From Treponema pectinovorum (GTDB lineage: Bacteria > Spirochaetota > Spirochaetia > Treponematales > Treponemataceae), in contig NZ_UFQO01000004.1 of NCBI RefSeq assembly GCF_900497595.1, positions 62,001-126,000 of the forward strand: DNA of 64,000 bases. The letters run 5' to 3'. Positions within the stretch are counted from its first letter, which is position 1; each line of letters opens with the position of its first letter. Below are positions 8,619 to 17,643 of the stretch, piece after piece. Made by a program: the position numbers and the translations under genes. Below the pieces are notes generated by a model. That model did not search any database. It was not told the DNA's origin and saw only the letters and a list, made by a program, of their open reading frames with translations.

Positions 8619-9731
8619 TTACATACGGAAATTTTCGCCCAGGTAAATTTCACGGGCAAGCGGACTTTCGATTATATCCTTCTGATTTCCTTGAATTAAA
8701 ATCTGCCCAGTCGAAATTATTATCGCACGGTCTGTTATTTCCAATGTGTCGCGAACATTGTGATCTGTTATTAGAATGCCGATTCCACGCTTAGCAAGGA
8801 GTTTAATCATCGTTTTTATGTCGGCAACAGCGATTGGGTCAATGCCAGCAAAGGGTTCGTCTAGCAGTAAAAACTTTGGCTCTATCGCAAGCGAGCGTGC
8901 AATTTCTGTTCTGCGCCGTTCACCACCAGAAAGCGTGAATGCCGGCTGTTTTCTTATGCGTCCGATTGAAAATTCTTCTATCAATTCTTCGAGGTGCTGC
9001 AATTTTTCCTGATGAGTGAGGTCCACGCGAGTTTCGAGAATTGACCAGATGTTTTCTTCGACGGTTAATTTTCTAAAAACAGAAGGCTCTTGTGGCAGGT
9101 ACGAAATACCAAGCCTTGCACGCTTGTACATCGGGAGATCTGTTATCCGTAAATCGTCTAAAAAAATTTCTCCGTTTGTAGGCTTGTAAAAACCGACTAT
9201 CATATAAAACGAGGTAGTTTTTCCTGCACCGTTTGGACCTAAAAGACCGAGCACTTCTCCTGTTTGCATCTGAAAATCAACGCCCTGAACAACTTTTTTT
9301 CTTCCAAAAGATTTGTAGAGCGAAGAAACCCGTAGCGTATGAGTTGTAGATTGGGATTGTTGTTCTTGAGAAGCGACTGGTTGTGGAGCGACTGGTAGCG
9401 GAGCGACCAGTTGTGAGTCGGAAGTCTGTAGCGATTGTGGAATGGCTTCTTGTTCGGGTTTGGGAGAGTCTGTTTGTGGAACGACTGGTTGTTCAACTTG
9501 AGAAGCATTTGAGAAGTTTGTGGAAGATTGTTCTTGTTGAAAAGTTGCTGGCTGTTCGGGTTTGGAAGCTCCAAATTGTGCAAATTGAGAAGATTGTTGC
9601 GGTTGTGAAGAGGGCGACTGCTCTACTGAATTTTGCAATTTTTGTGTTTTTTTTGTTGATGAGTTCGACAGCGCGAAGTCTTTTTGTGTGCCTGTTTTTT
9701 CTTGTGGGTCTTTTTTAATTTCGCTTTTCAT
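8619..9731 (-). CDS. lptB: LptB-type ABC transporter ATPase with long N-terminal extension
   Basis: Cytoplasmic ATPase of the LPS-transport type ABC exporter. The last 240 residues are a complete LptB: Walker [11 protein letters not shown], the family-specific [13 protein letters not shown] stretch, signature LSGGERRR, Walker [13 protein letters not shown] and the switch histidine in ITDHNVRDT. The first 125 residues are unusual, a low-complexity tract rich in Gln, Pro and Ser that ordinary LptB proteins (about 240 residues) lack. The start at 9731 is supported by a four-base ATGA overlap with lptA. It is the last gene of lptC-lptA-lptB. The exported molecule may not be classical LPS, since treponemes are usually described as lacking it. 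Confidence 0.9.
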   Translation of the reverse strand: MKSEIKKDPQEKTGTQKDFALSNSSTKKTQKLQNSVEQSPSSQPQQSSQFAQFGASKPEQPATFQQEQSSTNFSNASQVEQPVVPQTDSPKPEQEAIPQSLQTSDSQLVAPLPVAPQPVASQEQQSQSTTHTLRVSSLYKSFGRKKVVQGVDFQMQTGEVLGLLGPNGAGKTTSFYMIVGFYKPTNGEIFLDDLRITDLPMYKRARLGISYLPQEPSVFRKLTVEENIWSILETRVDLTHQEKLQHLEELIEEFSIGRIRKQPAFTLSGGERRRTEIARSLAIEPKFLLLDEPFAGIDPIAVADIKTMIKLLAKRGIGILITDHNVRDTLEITDRAIIISTGQILIQGNQKDIIESPLAREIYLGENFRM

Positions 9732-10591
9732 CGTTTACCGCCTTCGTTTGACTTTTCACCCCTGTCATTTTGCTCTCTTGCTGTGGCCTTATCATTTTTT
9801 TCTGACTTATCAGTTCTTTCGGATTTTGTCGTTTCGTCTGCAACTATGTTTTTATTTTCTTCTGGTGGAATTCGTTCTTCTCGCTTTGAATCTGCTGAAT
9901 TAGAATCTGCTATATCTGTTGAATCTTCACTTTCCGCCTGATTCTCTTGATTTTGCGTTGCAGCTTTTTTTTCTTCTTTTTTAGAATCTGTAACAGAGCC
10001 TTTTACGCGACCGTCCAAAGTGATTTCTTGAGTTTTTAGATTTAGCATAATTTCTTGCGCGCTAAAGGAATCTTGCCCCTGCACGATTTTTGGATTTCCG
10101 CTCATTTCTAAAAGCTGTTTTGCTTTTCTGTAAATTGCAAAGGCGGAAGTGCAGGTGTTATTTTTTTGTTTTAACGATATTGAAATTTGCATTATCGCAG
10201 TTTCTCGATTTTGGTCGTATTCTATAAATTGCGCGTCTGCCGTTACATCGTTTTCGTTGTCGACCAGATGCACAGAATCTTCTAGTTTTGCGATTTTTGT
10301 TTTTCTGTCGTACCTAAGTTTTCCGCAGGTAAAATCCATTTTGCTTTCGTAAATTGAACCTTCAACTTGGCCTTCTGCTGTTATATATCTAAAGTCGTCT
10401 CCAGAAAGTTCTATTGAATCTGCTTTTATTTGCATTGTAGAAGTTTTTACGAAAGCATTTCCCGATAAAATGGTTTTGTCTGTTTTGCTTCCTGCAATTC
10501 CAGACATGGAATCCGAAGAAAAATTGATTTCTTCACTTGCGGCAAAAAAAATTGACGCAAAAATAAAAGGAACAAAGAGAAATTTTTTCAT
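9728..10591 (-). CDS. lptA: LptA/OstA-like periplasmic protein
   Basis: Probable periplasmic bridge component of the Lpt system. A signal peptide ([19 protein letters not shown]) is followed by OstA-type repeats: short beta units such as [20 protein letters not shown] and [12 protein letters not shown], characteristic of the LptA/OstA beta-jellyroll. From about residue 200 the protein becomes a charged, low-complexity tail rich in Lys, Glu, Asp and Asn, not part of the family fold. The ATG at 10591 overlaps the lptC stop (TGATG) and has GGAG six bases upstream; an in-frame TTG one codon earlier is less likely. The 3' end overlaps lptB by four bases, so the three genes are translationally coupled. 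Confidence 0.82.
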   Translation of the reverse strand: MKKFLFVPFIFASIFFAASEEINFSSDSMSGIAGSKTDKTILSGNAFVKTSTMQIKADSIELSGDDFRYITAEGQVEGSIYESKMDFTCGKLRYDRKTKIAKLEDSVHLVDNENDVTADAQFIEYDQNRETAIMQISISLKQKNNTCTSAFAIYRKAKQLLEMSGNPKIVQGQDSFSAQEIMLNLKTQEITLDGRVKGSVTDSKKEEKKAATQNQENQAESEDSTDIADSNSADSKREERIPPEENKNIVADETTKSERTDKSEKNDKATAREQNDRGEKSNEGGKR

Positions 10592-11196
10592 CAATTTATT
10601 TCTCCGCCTTTGATTTTGCTATTTTCTTGTTCAGAGTGCAGATTGGAATTTTCGTTTGACGTGTCGTATACGATTCCCGATACATCGCTTAAAAATTTAA
10701 AATTCTTGCTTACGCCGCTTGCAGAAAAACCTTTTCCCTTTAGAACTGTACCTTTTCGTTTTATTTGAACAATTTGGTCAAGTCCGCCAGTAAGCTGTTC
10801 TGAATTTGCATCAAAATGAAGAGCTTGTGCGGTTATTGTAAGTTCTTCTGATTCCACATTTATTTTTATTTCATCAAAGAGGGAATATTTTTTGTCTGTT
10901 ATGTTTAATGCAAGCAAAGAGCAACTTCCTTCTGTATCATGAGAGCCGTCTTCTTTAAAAGTTTTGAATTTTGCATTTTTTGCATAAGCTGAACCGTCGC
11001 TTTTGTACTGTTCAAGTTTTTGTACTTCTAAATCCATCCTCAATGAATTGTCTGCGTATCTTTTAAAAACTGCATCTTCGAAAGTAAATTCTGGAACAAT
11101 GCTTTCAAAATCTTTTTCATTGCCATAGTTTAAAGAGCAGGCAACAAAAAAAAATGAAATTGACCAAAGCAAAAGGACTTTTTTCAATATGAACAT
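10591..11196 (-). CDS. lptC: LptC-like lipoprotein, first gene of the lpt operon
   Basis: The 201-residue product from ATG 11196 has a lipoprotein-like signal (MFILKKVLLLW, hydrophobic core, then FFFVACS) and a body matching LptC: FEDAVFKRYADNSLRMDLEVQKLEQY-type opening, then KNAKFKTF and beta-rich repeats like those of LptA. Canonical LptC is held by an uncleaved transmembrane helix, so lipid anchoring through the Cys would be a variation. The longer frame starting at 11232 was rejected because it adds charged residues ahead of the signal and has no ribosome site; GGAAAA precedes 11196. Gene order and overlap with lptA support the call, although sequence similarity of LptC proteins is generally weak. 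Confidence 0.75.
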   Translation of the reverse strand: MFILKKVLLLWSISFFFVACSLNYGNEKDFESIVPEFTFEDAVFKRYADNSLRMDLEVQKLEQYKSDGSAYAKNAKFKTFKEDGSHDTEGSCSLLALNITDKKYSLFDEIKINVESEELTITAQALHFDANSEQLTGGLDQIVQIKRKGTVLKGKGFSASGVSKNFKFLSDVSGIVYDTSNENSNLHSEQENSKIKGGEIN

Positions 11197-11343
11197 TAAA
11201 ACGATTTTCCAATAAACATCTTCATTTGTCAACGCAGAGTGAAAACCTTGTACTTAATGACTGCTAAGTTAAAATCACCTTGGAAACCTAACTTTCTGTT
11301 AAAAATATCAATTCGATTTACAATTCAAATTTCACGGATTATA

Positions 11344-12168
11344 ATGATACAAATGACGGATTTACTTACTGATGCCGAATTTGAGATGTTTAGAAAGATT
11401 ATCTATGATAAAAGTGGTATAACTTTTTCTGCCACCAATAGATCTATTCTTGACTCTCGTTTAAAGGAAATTTTGAGAGAAAAAAAACTCTCATCGATTA
11501 CGGAATATTATAGTTTAATTACCTCGAATGAGTCAGAGATGAATTCTATGCTTGACTCTGTAACGACGAATTTGACGAGATTCTTCCGAAACCAACCACA
11601 TTTTGATGCCTTTATCAATTATGTAATTCCACATGTCTTGGAGGAGAAGAAAAAAACTGGGGACAAGACGATAAAGATTTGGAGTGCTGGTTGTTCAACT
11701 GGAGAAGAACCTTATACGATTGCGATGATTTTAAAAGAGATTCTTCCACCTGGTTATAAGTTTATGATAACTGCTTCTGATATTTCTTTAAAATCGCTTA
11801 TGGTAGGACAGCAAGGATTTTATCCTGAATCAAGGATTCAAGGTGTGCCAGAGAATTACCTTTCGAAATATTTTGAAAAGAGAGATGGCGGATATCAGGT
11901 TGTGCAAGATTTGGTTTCTTCAATAAAATTTGACTATCATAACCTTAGAAACGATTCTGGAATGCGAAATTTGGATGTTATATTTTGCCGCAACGTTTTG
12001 ATTTATTTTGATGATGCTGCTCAAAAGGCCTGTATAGACAGGTTTTGGGATGCACTAGGAAATAAATCTTATCTTTTTATAGGACATTCTGAATCGCTTT
12101 TTGGAATGGATACAAAATTTGAATTTTTAAAAACAGATTGGGCTTGTATCTATCAAAAGAATATCTAA
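11344..12168 (+). CDS. cheR: chemotaxis protein methyltransferase CheR
   Basis: Methylates glutamates of chemoreceptors using S-adenosylmethionine, the forward half of adaptation. The 274-residue protein has the N-terminal helical CheR domain (LTDAEFEMFRKIIYDKSGI) and the SAM-binding motif IWSAGCSTGEEPYTIAM, followed by LDVIFCRNVLIYFD and FIGHSESL, all signature CheR segments. Start taken at ATG 11344; another ATG three codons later is equally possible and no strong ribosome site separates them. The open frame extends farther upstream but without family similarity. It is followed 30 bases later by cheB, which removes the methyl groups. Confidence 0.96.
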   Translation: MIQMTDLLTDAEFEMFRKIIYDKSGITFSATNRSILDSRLKEILREKKLSSITEYYSLITSNESEMNSMLDSVTTNLTRFFRNQPHFDAFINYVIPHVLEEKKKTGDKTIKIWSAGCSTGEEPYTIAMILKEILPPGYKFMITASDISLKSLMVGQQGFYPESRIQGVPENYLSKYFEKRDGGYQVVQDLVSSIKFDYHNLRNDSGMRNLDVIFCRNVLIYFDDAAQKACIDRFWDALGNKSYLFIGHSESLFGMDTKFEFLKTDWACIYQKNI

Positions 12169-12198
12169 TTTTTTGGTAGTTGGGAGTTTAAAGTAATT

Positions 12199-13389
12199 AT
12201 GGACGATATTTCGGTTTTAGTTTGCGATGATTCTGCTTTGATGAGAAACGTAATTTCGAGGGTTATAGATAGCACCCCTGGAATGAAAGTTGTCGAAAAA
12301 GCGATGAACGGACAATTTCTTATAGAAAAATTAAAAATTACAAAGCCAGATGTAATCATCTTGGATATAGAAATGCCTGTGATGACGGGAATAGAATATT
12401 TGCGATACAGAAAGCAAAATGATGGCGATATTCCTGTTATAATTCTTTCTTCAATAGCAGAAAAAGGCGCTGCTGTTACTATGGAAGCGCTTGAACTTGG
12501 AGCGTCGGATTTTATAACTAAGCCAAATGGTTCTGTTTCATTGGATATAAATTCCGTTGCAGACAAACTTGTAGAGATGATAGCGTCTTATGGTGGTTCT
12601 TATGCTCGACGCCACGGAAAATCAATCTATCCTACAGATTATTATTCAAAACTTGCTTCTGAGCGTGCAATACAAAGAAAACTTTCTGAAACTTTAGGTT
12701 CAAAAGCTCCTGAAATTTCTACAAAAACGATGCCTCCTGTTTCAGAATTTGAATCTCCAAAAACAGCAAAAACACCTGCTACGATAACCGCAATAAGAGA
12801 ACCTGGCAAAATTGAGGTGATTGCGATTGGTATTTCTACAGGTGGACCAAATGCTTTGAGAGAAGTTTTTAAAAATATATCTCCAGAAGTAAAACAGCCA
12901 ATTCTCGTAGTTCAGCATATGCCTGCTGGTTTTACAAAGGAATTTGCTTCAAGTTTGGATAGAATTTGCCCTCTTTCTGTAAAAGAAGCTGAAGATAGAG
13001 ATGTCCTTGAAGAAGGGAAGATTTATATTGCACCTGGCAATTATCACATAGTAGTTGAAAGAGCTGCAAACGGAAAATTCTGTATAAGAACAAATCAAGA
13101 GCCACAGAGAAATGGGCATAGACCTTCTGCCGATGTTCTATTTGAGTCTGTCGCAAAACTTTTTGGGAATAAAGCCTTGGGCGTTATAATGACTGGAATG
13201 GGAAAAGACGGAGCGGTTGAACTTGCAGAAATGCGAAAACAAGGTGCATGGACTTTGGGGCAAGATGAAAATTCTTCAATCGTTTACGGAATGCCAAAAG
13301 TTGCCTATGAATTGGGTGGAGTTCAAAAGCAGGTAAAGCTGGAAGATATGGCTGGCGAAATAAGTCGCCTTGCGCTTGAAAATTATTGA
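12199..13389 (+). CDS. cheB: chemotaxis response regulator methylesterase CheB
   Basis: Two-domain adaptation enzyme of 396 residues. The receiver domain (1-125) has the acidic pair in VCDDSA, the phosphoacceptor Asp56 in ILDIEMP and the conserved Lys in ITKPNG. A variable linker (about 130-210) leads to the methylesterase domain with catalytic Ser in GISTGGPNA, His in QHMPAGFT and Asp in MTGMGKDGA. Phosphorylation by CheA is expected to release the esterase. A GGGAG ribosome site precedes the ATG, and the gene is the second of cheR-cheB. The other chemotaxis genes are outside the window. Confidence 0.97.
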   Translation: MDDISVLVCDDSALMRNVISRVIDSTPGMKVVEKAMNGQFLIEKLKITKPDVIILDIEMPVMTGIEYLRYRKQNDGDIPVIILSSIAEKGAAVTMEALELGASDFITKPNGSVSLDINSVADKLVEMIASYGGSYARRHGKSIYPTDYYSKLASERAIQRKLSETLGSKAPEISTKTMPPVSEFESPKTAKTPATITAIREPGKIEVIAIGISTGGPNALREVFKNISPEVKQPILVVQHMPAGFTKEFASSLDRICPLSVKEAEDRDVLEEGKIYIAPGNYHIVVERAANGKFCIRTNQEPQRNGHRPSADVLFESVAKLFGNKALGVIMTGMGKDGAVELAEMRKQGAWTLGQDENSSIVYGMPKVAYELGGVQKQVKLEDMAGEISRLALENY

Positions 13390-13390
13390 T

Positions 13391-13813
13391 CTATAAAATT
13401 TGTGTAATTTCGGGCGAAACGAAGTCTATATTGACACGGCTAAAAAGGAAAACTAAAAGTTCTGCAAATAGTAAAAAAAAGGCGGAAAATGCAAATCTCA
13501 GCAATTCCGTCGTTTGCAAATTTATTATGTTATAAAAAATTGGACTTAAAAAATACCCAAGAATTGCAACTCCTATTGGGAAAAACAAGGCTGCAATTCC
13601 TGTTGAGATTTTAAAGAATAGAGGAAGTTCTATTTTTACAATATCGCCTTCTGATAGTTTTAGGTCTTTTTTGTTTGTCGCCTCTATAACTTTTAAATTT
13701 TTTGAGCATTTTAGAGTTGAAAGACAATTTATACATGCAGAAGAAAAGAGTGGCAAAACCGTTGCTGTTTTTGTTTCATCTTTTATTTTTATCACTCTTG
13801 CAAGGTTACGCAT
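13391..13813 (-). CDS. RseC/MucC-family membrane protein
   Basis: A 140-residue membrane protein resembling the RseC family (SoxR-reducing system / sigma-E regulation in other phyla). The N-terminal half is a small cytoplasmic domain with clustered cysteines (SACINCLSTLKCSK) and a beta-rich LKLSEGDIVKIELP segment that is characteristic of the family; two transmembrane helices follow (about 70-92 and 103-124). In spirochaetes neither SoxR nor sigma-E need be present, so the actual role may be electron transfer or membrane sensing. It overlaps the upstream TPR gene by eight bases and is the last gene of a three-gene minus-strand operon. Confidence 0.7.
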   Translation of the reverse strand: MRNLARVIKIKDETKTATVLPLFSSACINCLSTLKCSKNLKVIEATNKKDLKLSEGDIVKIELPLFFKISTGIAALFFPIGVAILGYFLSPIFYNIINLQTTELLRFAFSAFFLLFAELLVFLFSRVNIDFVSPEITQIL

Positions 13814-14351
13814 CTATCATTCCATCAGTTTTTATTGATTTCATCTGTTCGACGCATTGAGCATATCCTGTAGTATTTCCAAGTTCTTCGTAAGTGTCTC
13901 TTAGGTTGTAGAGCGCATCATAATAATACGGATTTATAGTTATCGCTTTTTCAAATGAAAAACACGCTCTTGTGTAGTTTTTATTATTGAAAAGTATTAC
14001 GCCAAAGGTGTTCCAAAGGCGCGCATTTGCTTCGTTTTTTAATATTCCTTCTTCGCACAGTTCTAATGCCTCTTCTGTAAAACCTAAATTGTAGTTAAGC
14101 ATTGCGAGCGATTCTATCACTTCGTCATCGTATTCTTCTATTTCGTACGCTTTTTCTAATGCTTCTTTTGCTCTTATTAAATCTCCTGCATCTCGGTATG
14201 TAACTCCCAAATTGAACCAAAGAAGATAGTTGTTTCTTTCGATAGAGAGCGCTTTTTGAAAACAGGCAATCGCTTCTTTAAAATCTCCTTTGGATGCAAA
14301 TTCTATCGCTTGAGTGTTTAATTGTGATGCATTTTCTTTTGTTGCTGGCAT
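13806..14351 (-). CDS. tetratricopeptide repeat protein
   Basis: A 181-residue protein composed almost wholly of TPR units: ASKGDFKEAIACFQKAL, LWFNLGVTYRDAGDLIRAKEAL, LNYNLGFTEEALELCEEGI, and LWNTFGVILFNNKNYTRACF-type repeats, with the A/G-x-Y/F periodicity of the family. Such proteins act as protein-interaction scaffolds; nothing shows its partner. No signal peptide is visible from the preferred start, ATG 14351, which has a very strong GGAGGCAAT ribosome site. A longer frame begins 13 codons earlier but runs through that ribosome site. It lies between the polyprenyl synthetase and the RseC-like gene in one operon. Confidence 0.85.
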   Translation of the reverse strand: MPATKENASQLNTQAIEFASKGDFKEAIACFQKALSIERNNYLLWFNLGVTYRDAGDLIRAKEALEKAYEIEEYDDEVIESLAMLNYNLGFTEEALELCEEGILKNEANARLWNTFGVILFNNKNYTRACFSFEKAITINPYYYDALYNLRDTYEELGNTTGYAQCVEQMKSIKTDGMIDA

Positions 14352-14367
14352 ATTGCCTCCATTAAAA

Positions 14368-15429
14368 CTAATTGCAAAGCATAGAAGCAAACAATTCTAA
14401 AATCAACTCTCCATATTTTGTTTTTTGAGCAAAAAGGTTAGAAAGTTCTCTGGTTTTTTCTTGAACAAGAGCATTACCCTTTTTGCGTGCTTGTTCAATG
14501 GCTTCGCTTTTTGTTAAAAGTTCTATCGCTTTTTCTACAGCAGTTGATGAAATTCCTTCTTTTTTTGATTGAGCAAAATATTTGCAAAGAAGCTGTTTAT
14601 CGGACGGATTTTTAGTTATGTGCATGAGGACAGGAAGCGATTTTTTACCTTCGACTATATCATCACCGCGTTTTTTTCCAGGATTTCCTGTTGTTAGATT
14701 TTTTACATCATCTATTATCTGGAATCCCACTCCAATGTCTTGTGCTATTGCTCCAGCTTTTTCAATTTCGTCTTCTGTTCCGCCACCTGCTAAAATACCA
14801 ATTTTTACGGCAAGGCGAGCAAGCGTTCCTGTCTTATTCCTGACCATCGCAGTATATTCATCTATCGTAGGAATTAAATCTGGAGTTTTGTGCCATTTTA
14901 TATCCATCGCCTGTCCCAAATGCAAAAGCCTCAATTCGTTCAAAAAAAGTTCATAAAGGCGAAGTTTTTCTTTTTCGTCTGTGTTGATTTTTTTTATTGC
15001 ACAAGTGCTTTCAAAGTAGAGCCAGCTGGCTGCATTTATTGCAACATCTGTTCCGTATGTTATATACGAGCATGGAAATCCACGTCTTTCGTCTGCCCCG
15101 TCTTCTATGTCGTCATGGATAAGGCTTGCCGTATGTGCAAATTCAACCAGAGGCGTAAGCGAATATGCTTTTTCGATGTCGTTTTTTTTGTTTTTAACTT
15201 CTGCCGTCATCTGCGCACATAAAACGAGCAAAAGCGGTCGCCATCGTTTGCCACCAAGGTTTAGCAGCTGATTGCACGGTTTTAAAAGAGTTGATATGTG
15301 GCTGTCGTTTATGCAGGTGTCGATTTTTCCAAAAGAATCTTCTTGCCAGGTTTTATTTGTAGATTCTGGCAAGGAAGTTTTTAATGTATTTTCTATTTTT
15401 TCAAGAATGATTTTAAATTCGCTATTCAT
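14368..15429 (-). CDS. polyprenyl (isoprenyl) diphosphate synthase
   Basis: Trans-prenyltransferase that extends allylic diphosphates with isopentenyl diphosphate. The first aspartate-rich motif is IHDDIEDGADERRG and the second is FQIIDDVKN (DDxxN rather than the common DDxxD), followed by GDDIVEGKKSLP, typical of the family. At 353 residues it is slightly longer than FPP synthases (about 300). Product chain length cannot be decided from the motifs, so no symbol is given; farnesyl, geranylgeranyl or longer products are possible. ATG 15429 is preferred over upstream TTG/GTG codons. It heads the operon with the TPR and RseC-like genes. Confidence 0.88.
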   Translation of the reverse strand: MNSEFKIILEKIENTLKTSLPESTNKTWQEDSFGKIDTCINDSHISTLLKPCNQLLNLGGKRWRPLLLVLCAQMTAEVKNKKNDIEKAYSLTPLVEFAHTASLIHDDIEDGADERRGFPCSYITYGTDVAINAASWLYFESTCAIKKINTDEKEKLRLYELFLNELRLLHLGQAMDIKWHKTPDLIPTIDEYTAMVRNKTGTLARLAVKIGILAGGGTEDEIEKAGAIAQDIGVGFQIIDDVKNLTTGNPGKKRGDDIVEGKKSLPVLMHITKNPSDKQLLCKYFAQSKKEGISSTAVEKAIELLTKSEAIEQARKKGNALVQEKTRELSNLFAQKTKYGELILELFASMLCN

Positions 15430-15521
15430 AATTTGCACCAATTATAAATAATTTTCTTGTGTAAGACAAACTTTATATACAAAATATTAAAAATTTGCTT
15501 AAATTCGACCGATAATCTTAT

Positions 15522-16121
15522 ATGGCATCGAATAGTTATGAAAAACCAGATTTTTGGTCTCAAAAAGCGTTTTCTGAAGGCTATCCCGCGCGTTCGGTTT
15601 ATAAGCTAAAAGAAATAGATGAGAAATTTCATATTTTAAAAAAGAATTTTACAGTTCTCGATTTAGGTGCCGCACCTGGAAGTTGGACGACTTTTTTGCT
15701 TCGGTTTCTTGGCGAAACTGGAAAGGTTGTTTCGTGCGATTTGAATCTGCTTGCAAAAGATGTAAAAGCCGATAATCTTGTTTTTATTCAGGGAGATCTT
15801 ACCGATAACGCAATTCGCGCTGCAATCAAAAATGAAGGTCCTTTTGACCTTGTAGTTTGCGATGCAGCACCAAAAACAACTGGCAACAGGATTGTCGACA
15901 CTGCGCGTTCTCAGGCTCTTGTAAAAATGGCAATCTATTATGCTCAGACTATGTTAAAACCTGGTGGCAATTTTATTGTTAAGGTTTTTCAAAATGGCGA
16001 CCAGCAAAGTCTTTTAAAATCTATGAAAGAGATTTTTGAAAGTGCAAGAGGATTTAAACCTGTAGCTTGCCGTGCCGAAAGTTTTGAAACTTACTTGATT
16101 GGATTAAACAAAAAAAATTAG
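15522..16121 (+). CDS. rlmE: 23S rRNA 2'-O-methyltransferase (RrmJ/FtsJ)
   Basis: Methylates the ribose of U2552 (E. coli numbering) in the A-loop of 23S rRNA. The 199-residue protein begins with the family signature RSVYKLKEIDEKF containing the first catalytic Lys, then the SAM site VLDLGAAPGSWT, catalytic Asp in VVCDAAPKTTG, and catalytic Lys in FIVKVFQ. Length equals that of bacterial RlmE (about 200 residues). It is 21 bases upstream of a LysM/M23 peptidase gene and probably shares its transcript. Confidence 0.95.
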   Translation: MASNSYEKPDFWSQKAFSEGYPARSVYKLKEIDEKFHILKKNFTVLDLGAAPGSWTTFLLRFLGETGKVVSCDLNLLAKDVKADNLVFIQGDLTDNAIRAAIKNEGPFDLVVCDAAPKTTGNRIVDTARSQALVKMAIYYAQTMLKPGGNFIVKVFQNGDQQSLLKSMKEIFESARGFKPVACRAESFETYLIGLNKKN

Positions 16122-16142
16122 ATATATTTTTACGGTAAAAAA

Positions 16143-17132
16143 ATGAAGATTAAAGACATCAAAAGTAAAATAAAGATTTCTTCAAGTTTTTTGATAAAAA
16201 AGTTCTTTAGTTTTAAGACGCTTGAATGCGTCTGTGTGTTTGCAGCGACATTAAGCGTTGTTCTTGCCTTTGGTCTGATTTTTCAAAATAAAAAAACTAT
16301 CGAAAATGGGCAGGGAGGATTTGAAACTCCCGGTCTTCCTGCTGTTACAGAAAAAGATGTAAATGCCAGTGCAGAAGAAGATTTTGAAGTTTTAAATGAA
16401 ATATCATATCAATCGTATCGTGTTAAAAAAGGTGATATGATTAGTGTAATTGCCGCAGATTTTGGAGTTACCGAGGACACTATAATTTCTGTAAACAATA
16501 TTCGCTCTTCAAGGCTTTTGCAGATTGGCACCTATCTAAAAATCCCTTCAATACCTGGAATTTTATACACTGTTAGAAAAGATGGAGAAACTGTAGAGTC
16601 GATTTGCAAAAAATACAAGATAGAAAGTTCAAAATTTTGTGCTGTGAATGGAAATGGTTCGGATTCAATTTTTTCTGCCGGAAATATGCTTTTTCTTCCT
16701 GATGCAAAATTGGATTGGGTTACAAGGCAAGAAATAAACGGCGACCTTTTTAAAAAACCGATTCACAGCCGCTGGTATCTTTCATCTCCATTTGGCTGGC
16801 GCTCTTCTCCTTTTACAGGTGCAAGAACTTATCACAGTGGAGTAGATATGGCCTGCCCTCACGGAACTAGAATTTACGCCGCAATGAGCGGAGTTGTATC
16901 TTCAACAGGATTTAACAATACTTACGGAAATTATGTGATAATCGCTCACCATTCAGGATATAAAACTTTGTACGGACACATGAGTGCAATAAGAGCGGTT
17001 CGCGGACAAGCTGTTACTCAAGATAGCGTAATAGGTTATGTGGGAAGCACAGGCTTGAGCACAGGCTCACATCTTCATTTTACAGTTTTTAAAAACGGAA
17101 AGCAGGTAAATCCTCAAAACCTCTGGAATTAA
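16143..17132 (+). CDS. LysM-containing M23 (LytM) peptidase, first paralogue
   Basis: Predicted periplasmic peptidoglycan endopeptidase or amidase activator of 329 residues. One N-terminal transmembrane segment (about 28-48) anchors it. Two LysM units follow: VKKGDMISVIAADFGV near residue 95 and a second, more divergent one near 140. The C-terminal M23 domain keeps the metal ligands: HSGVDMACP (His and Asp) and HLHFTVF, with the GNYVIIAHH segment between. It may cleave cross-links during growth or division. A second protein of the same layout is encoded at 40089-41231. Confidence 0.9.
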   Translation: MKIKDIKSKIKISSSFLIKKFFSFKTLECVCVFAATLSVVLAFGLIFQNKKTIENGQGGFETPGLPAVTEKDVNASAEEDFEVLNEISYQSYRVKKGDMISVIAADFGVTEDTIISVNNIRSSRLLQIGTYLKIPSIPGILYTVRKDGETVESICKKYKIESSKFCAVNGNGSDSIFSAGNMLFLPDAKLDWVTRQEINGDLFKKPIHSRWYLSSPFGWRSSPFTGARTYHSGVDMACPHGTRIYAAMSGVVSSTGFNNTYGNYVIIAHHSGYKTLYGHMSAIRAVRGQAVTQDSVIGYVGSTGLSTGSHLHFTVFKNGKQVNPQNLWN

Positions 17133-17152
17133 AAAATTACGATTTTTAAACT

Positions 17153-17638
17153 TTACAAAAATTGATAATCGACAAAGTATAGTTTTTGAATTTTTTGCAG
17201 AACCAAAATCGAATTGATGCGCTTGAGCAATTCTTGATTTATTTTATCTTCGCCTTTTGCCGCTAGTTCATCTTTTGTAAACGAAGAAAAATATTCACTT
17301 ATCAGATTTTTTATTTTAAAAATATTCTTATCCAATTCCTCGTAAAAATCTATGTCATCATCTTTATATTCAAGATAAGCATTCAAAACTATTACGGCTT
17401 TATTGCCAGACTTGTCAGGTTTTGAAGAAGCCCTTATTTGCCCCAAAGATGTGAGCGTATTTTTCGTTGTTGTCTTTGCAGGAAAAAATATCGCTTGGTC
17501 TTGCGTGGTGTTTTTCGTTTCACTTACAAGATTTTTGCCAGGTTCTGCCTGCTTTGAAATTATCAGATACGCAGTCAGAGAAAAAATAAAGATTAAAATT
17601 GCGATGAGTATTTTAAAAAGTATTCGATTCAGGCTCAT
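17153..17638 (-). CDS. FliL-like flagellar basal-body-associated protein
   Basis: A 161-residue single-pass membrane protein. Hydrophobic residues about 8-27 form the transmembrane helix; a Ser/Thr/Lys-rich linker follows and the C-terminal domain ends with a FliL-like pattern: NLISEYFSSFTKDELAA, then INQELLKRINSIL and the terminal YFVDYQFL, comparable to the VYFTDFVIQ-type end of FliL. FliL surrounds the stator and influences motor torque. It is not in a flagellar operon; instead it lies five bases after hflX, so it may be a second, divergent FliL paralogue. The assignment rests on C-terminal pattern alone. Confidence 0.6.
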   Translation of the reverse strand: MSLNRILFKILIAILIFIFSLTAYLIISKQAEPGKNLVSETKNTTQDQAIFFPAKTTTKNTLTSLGQIRASSKPDKSGNKAVIVLNAYLEYKDDDIDFYEELDKNIFKIKNLISEYFSSFTKDELAAKGEDKINQELLKRINSILVLQKIQKLYFVDYQFL

Positions 17639-17643
17639 TAAAT

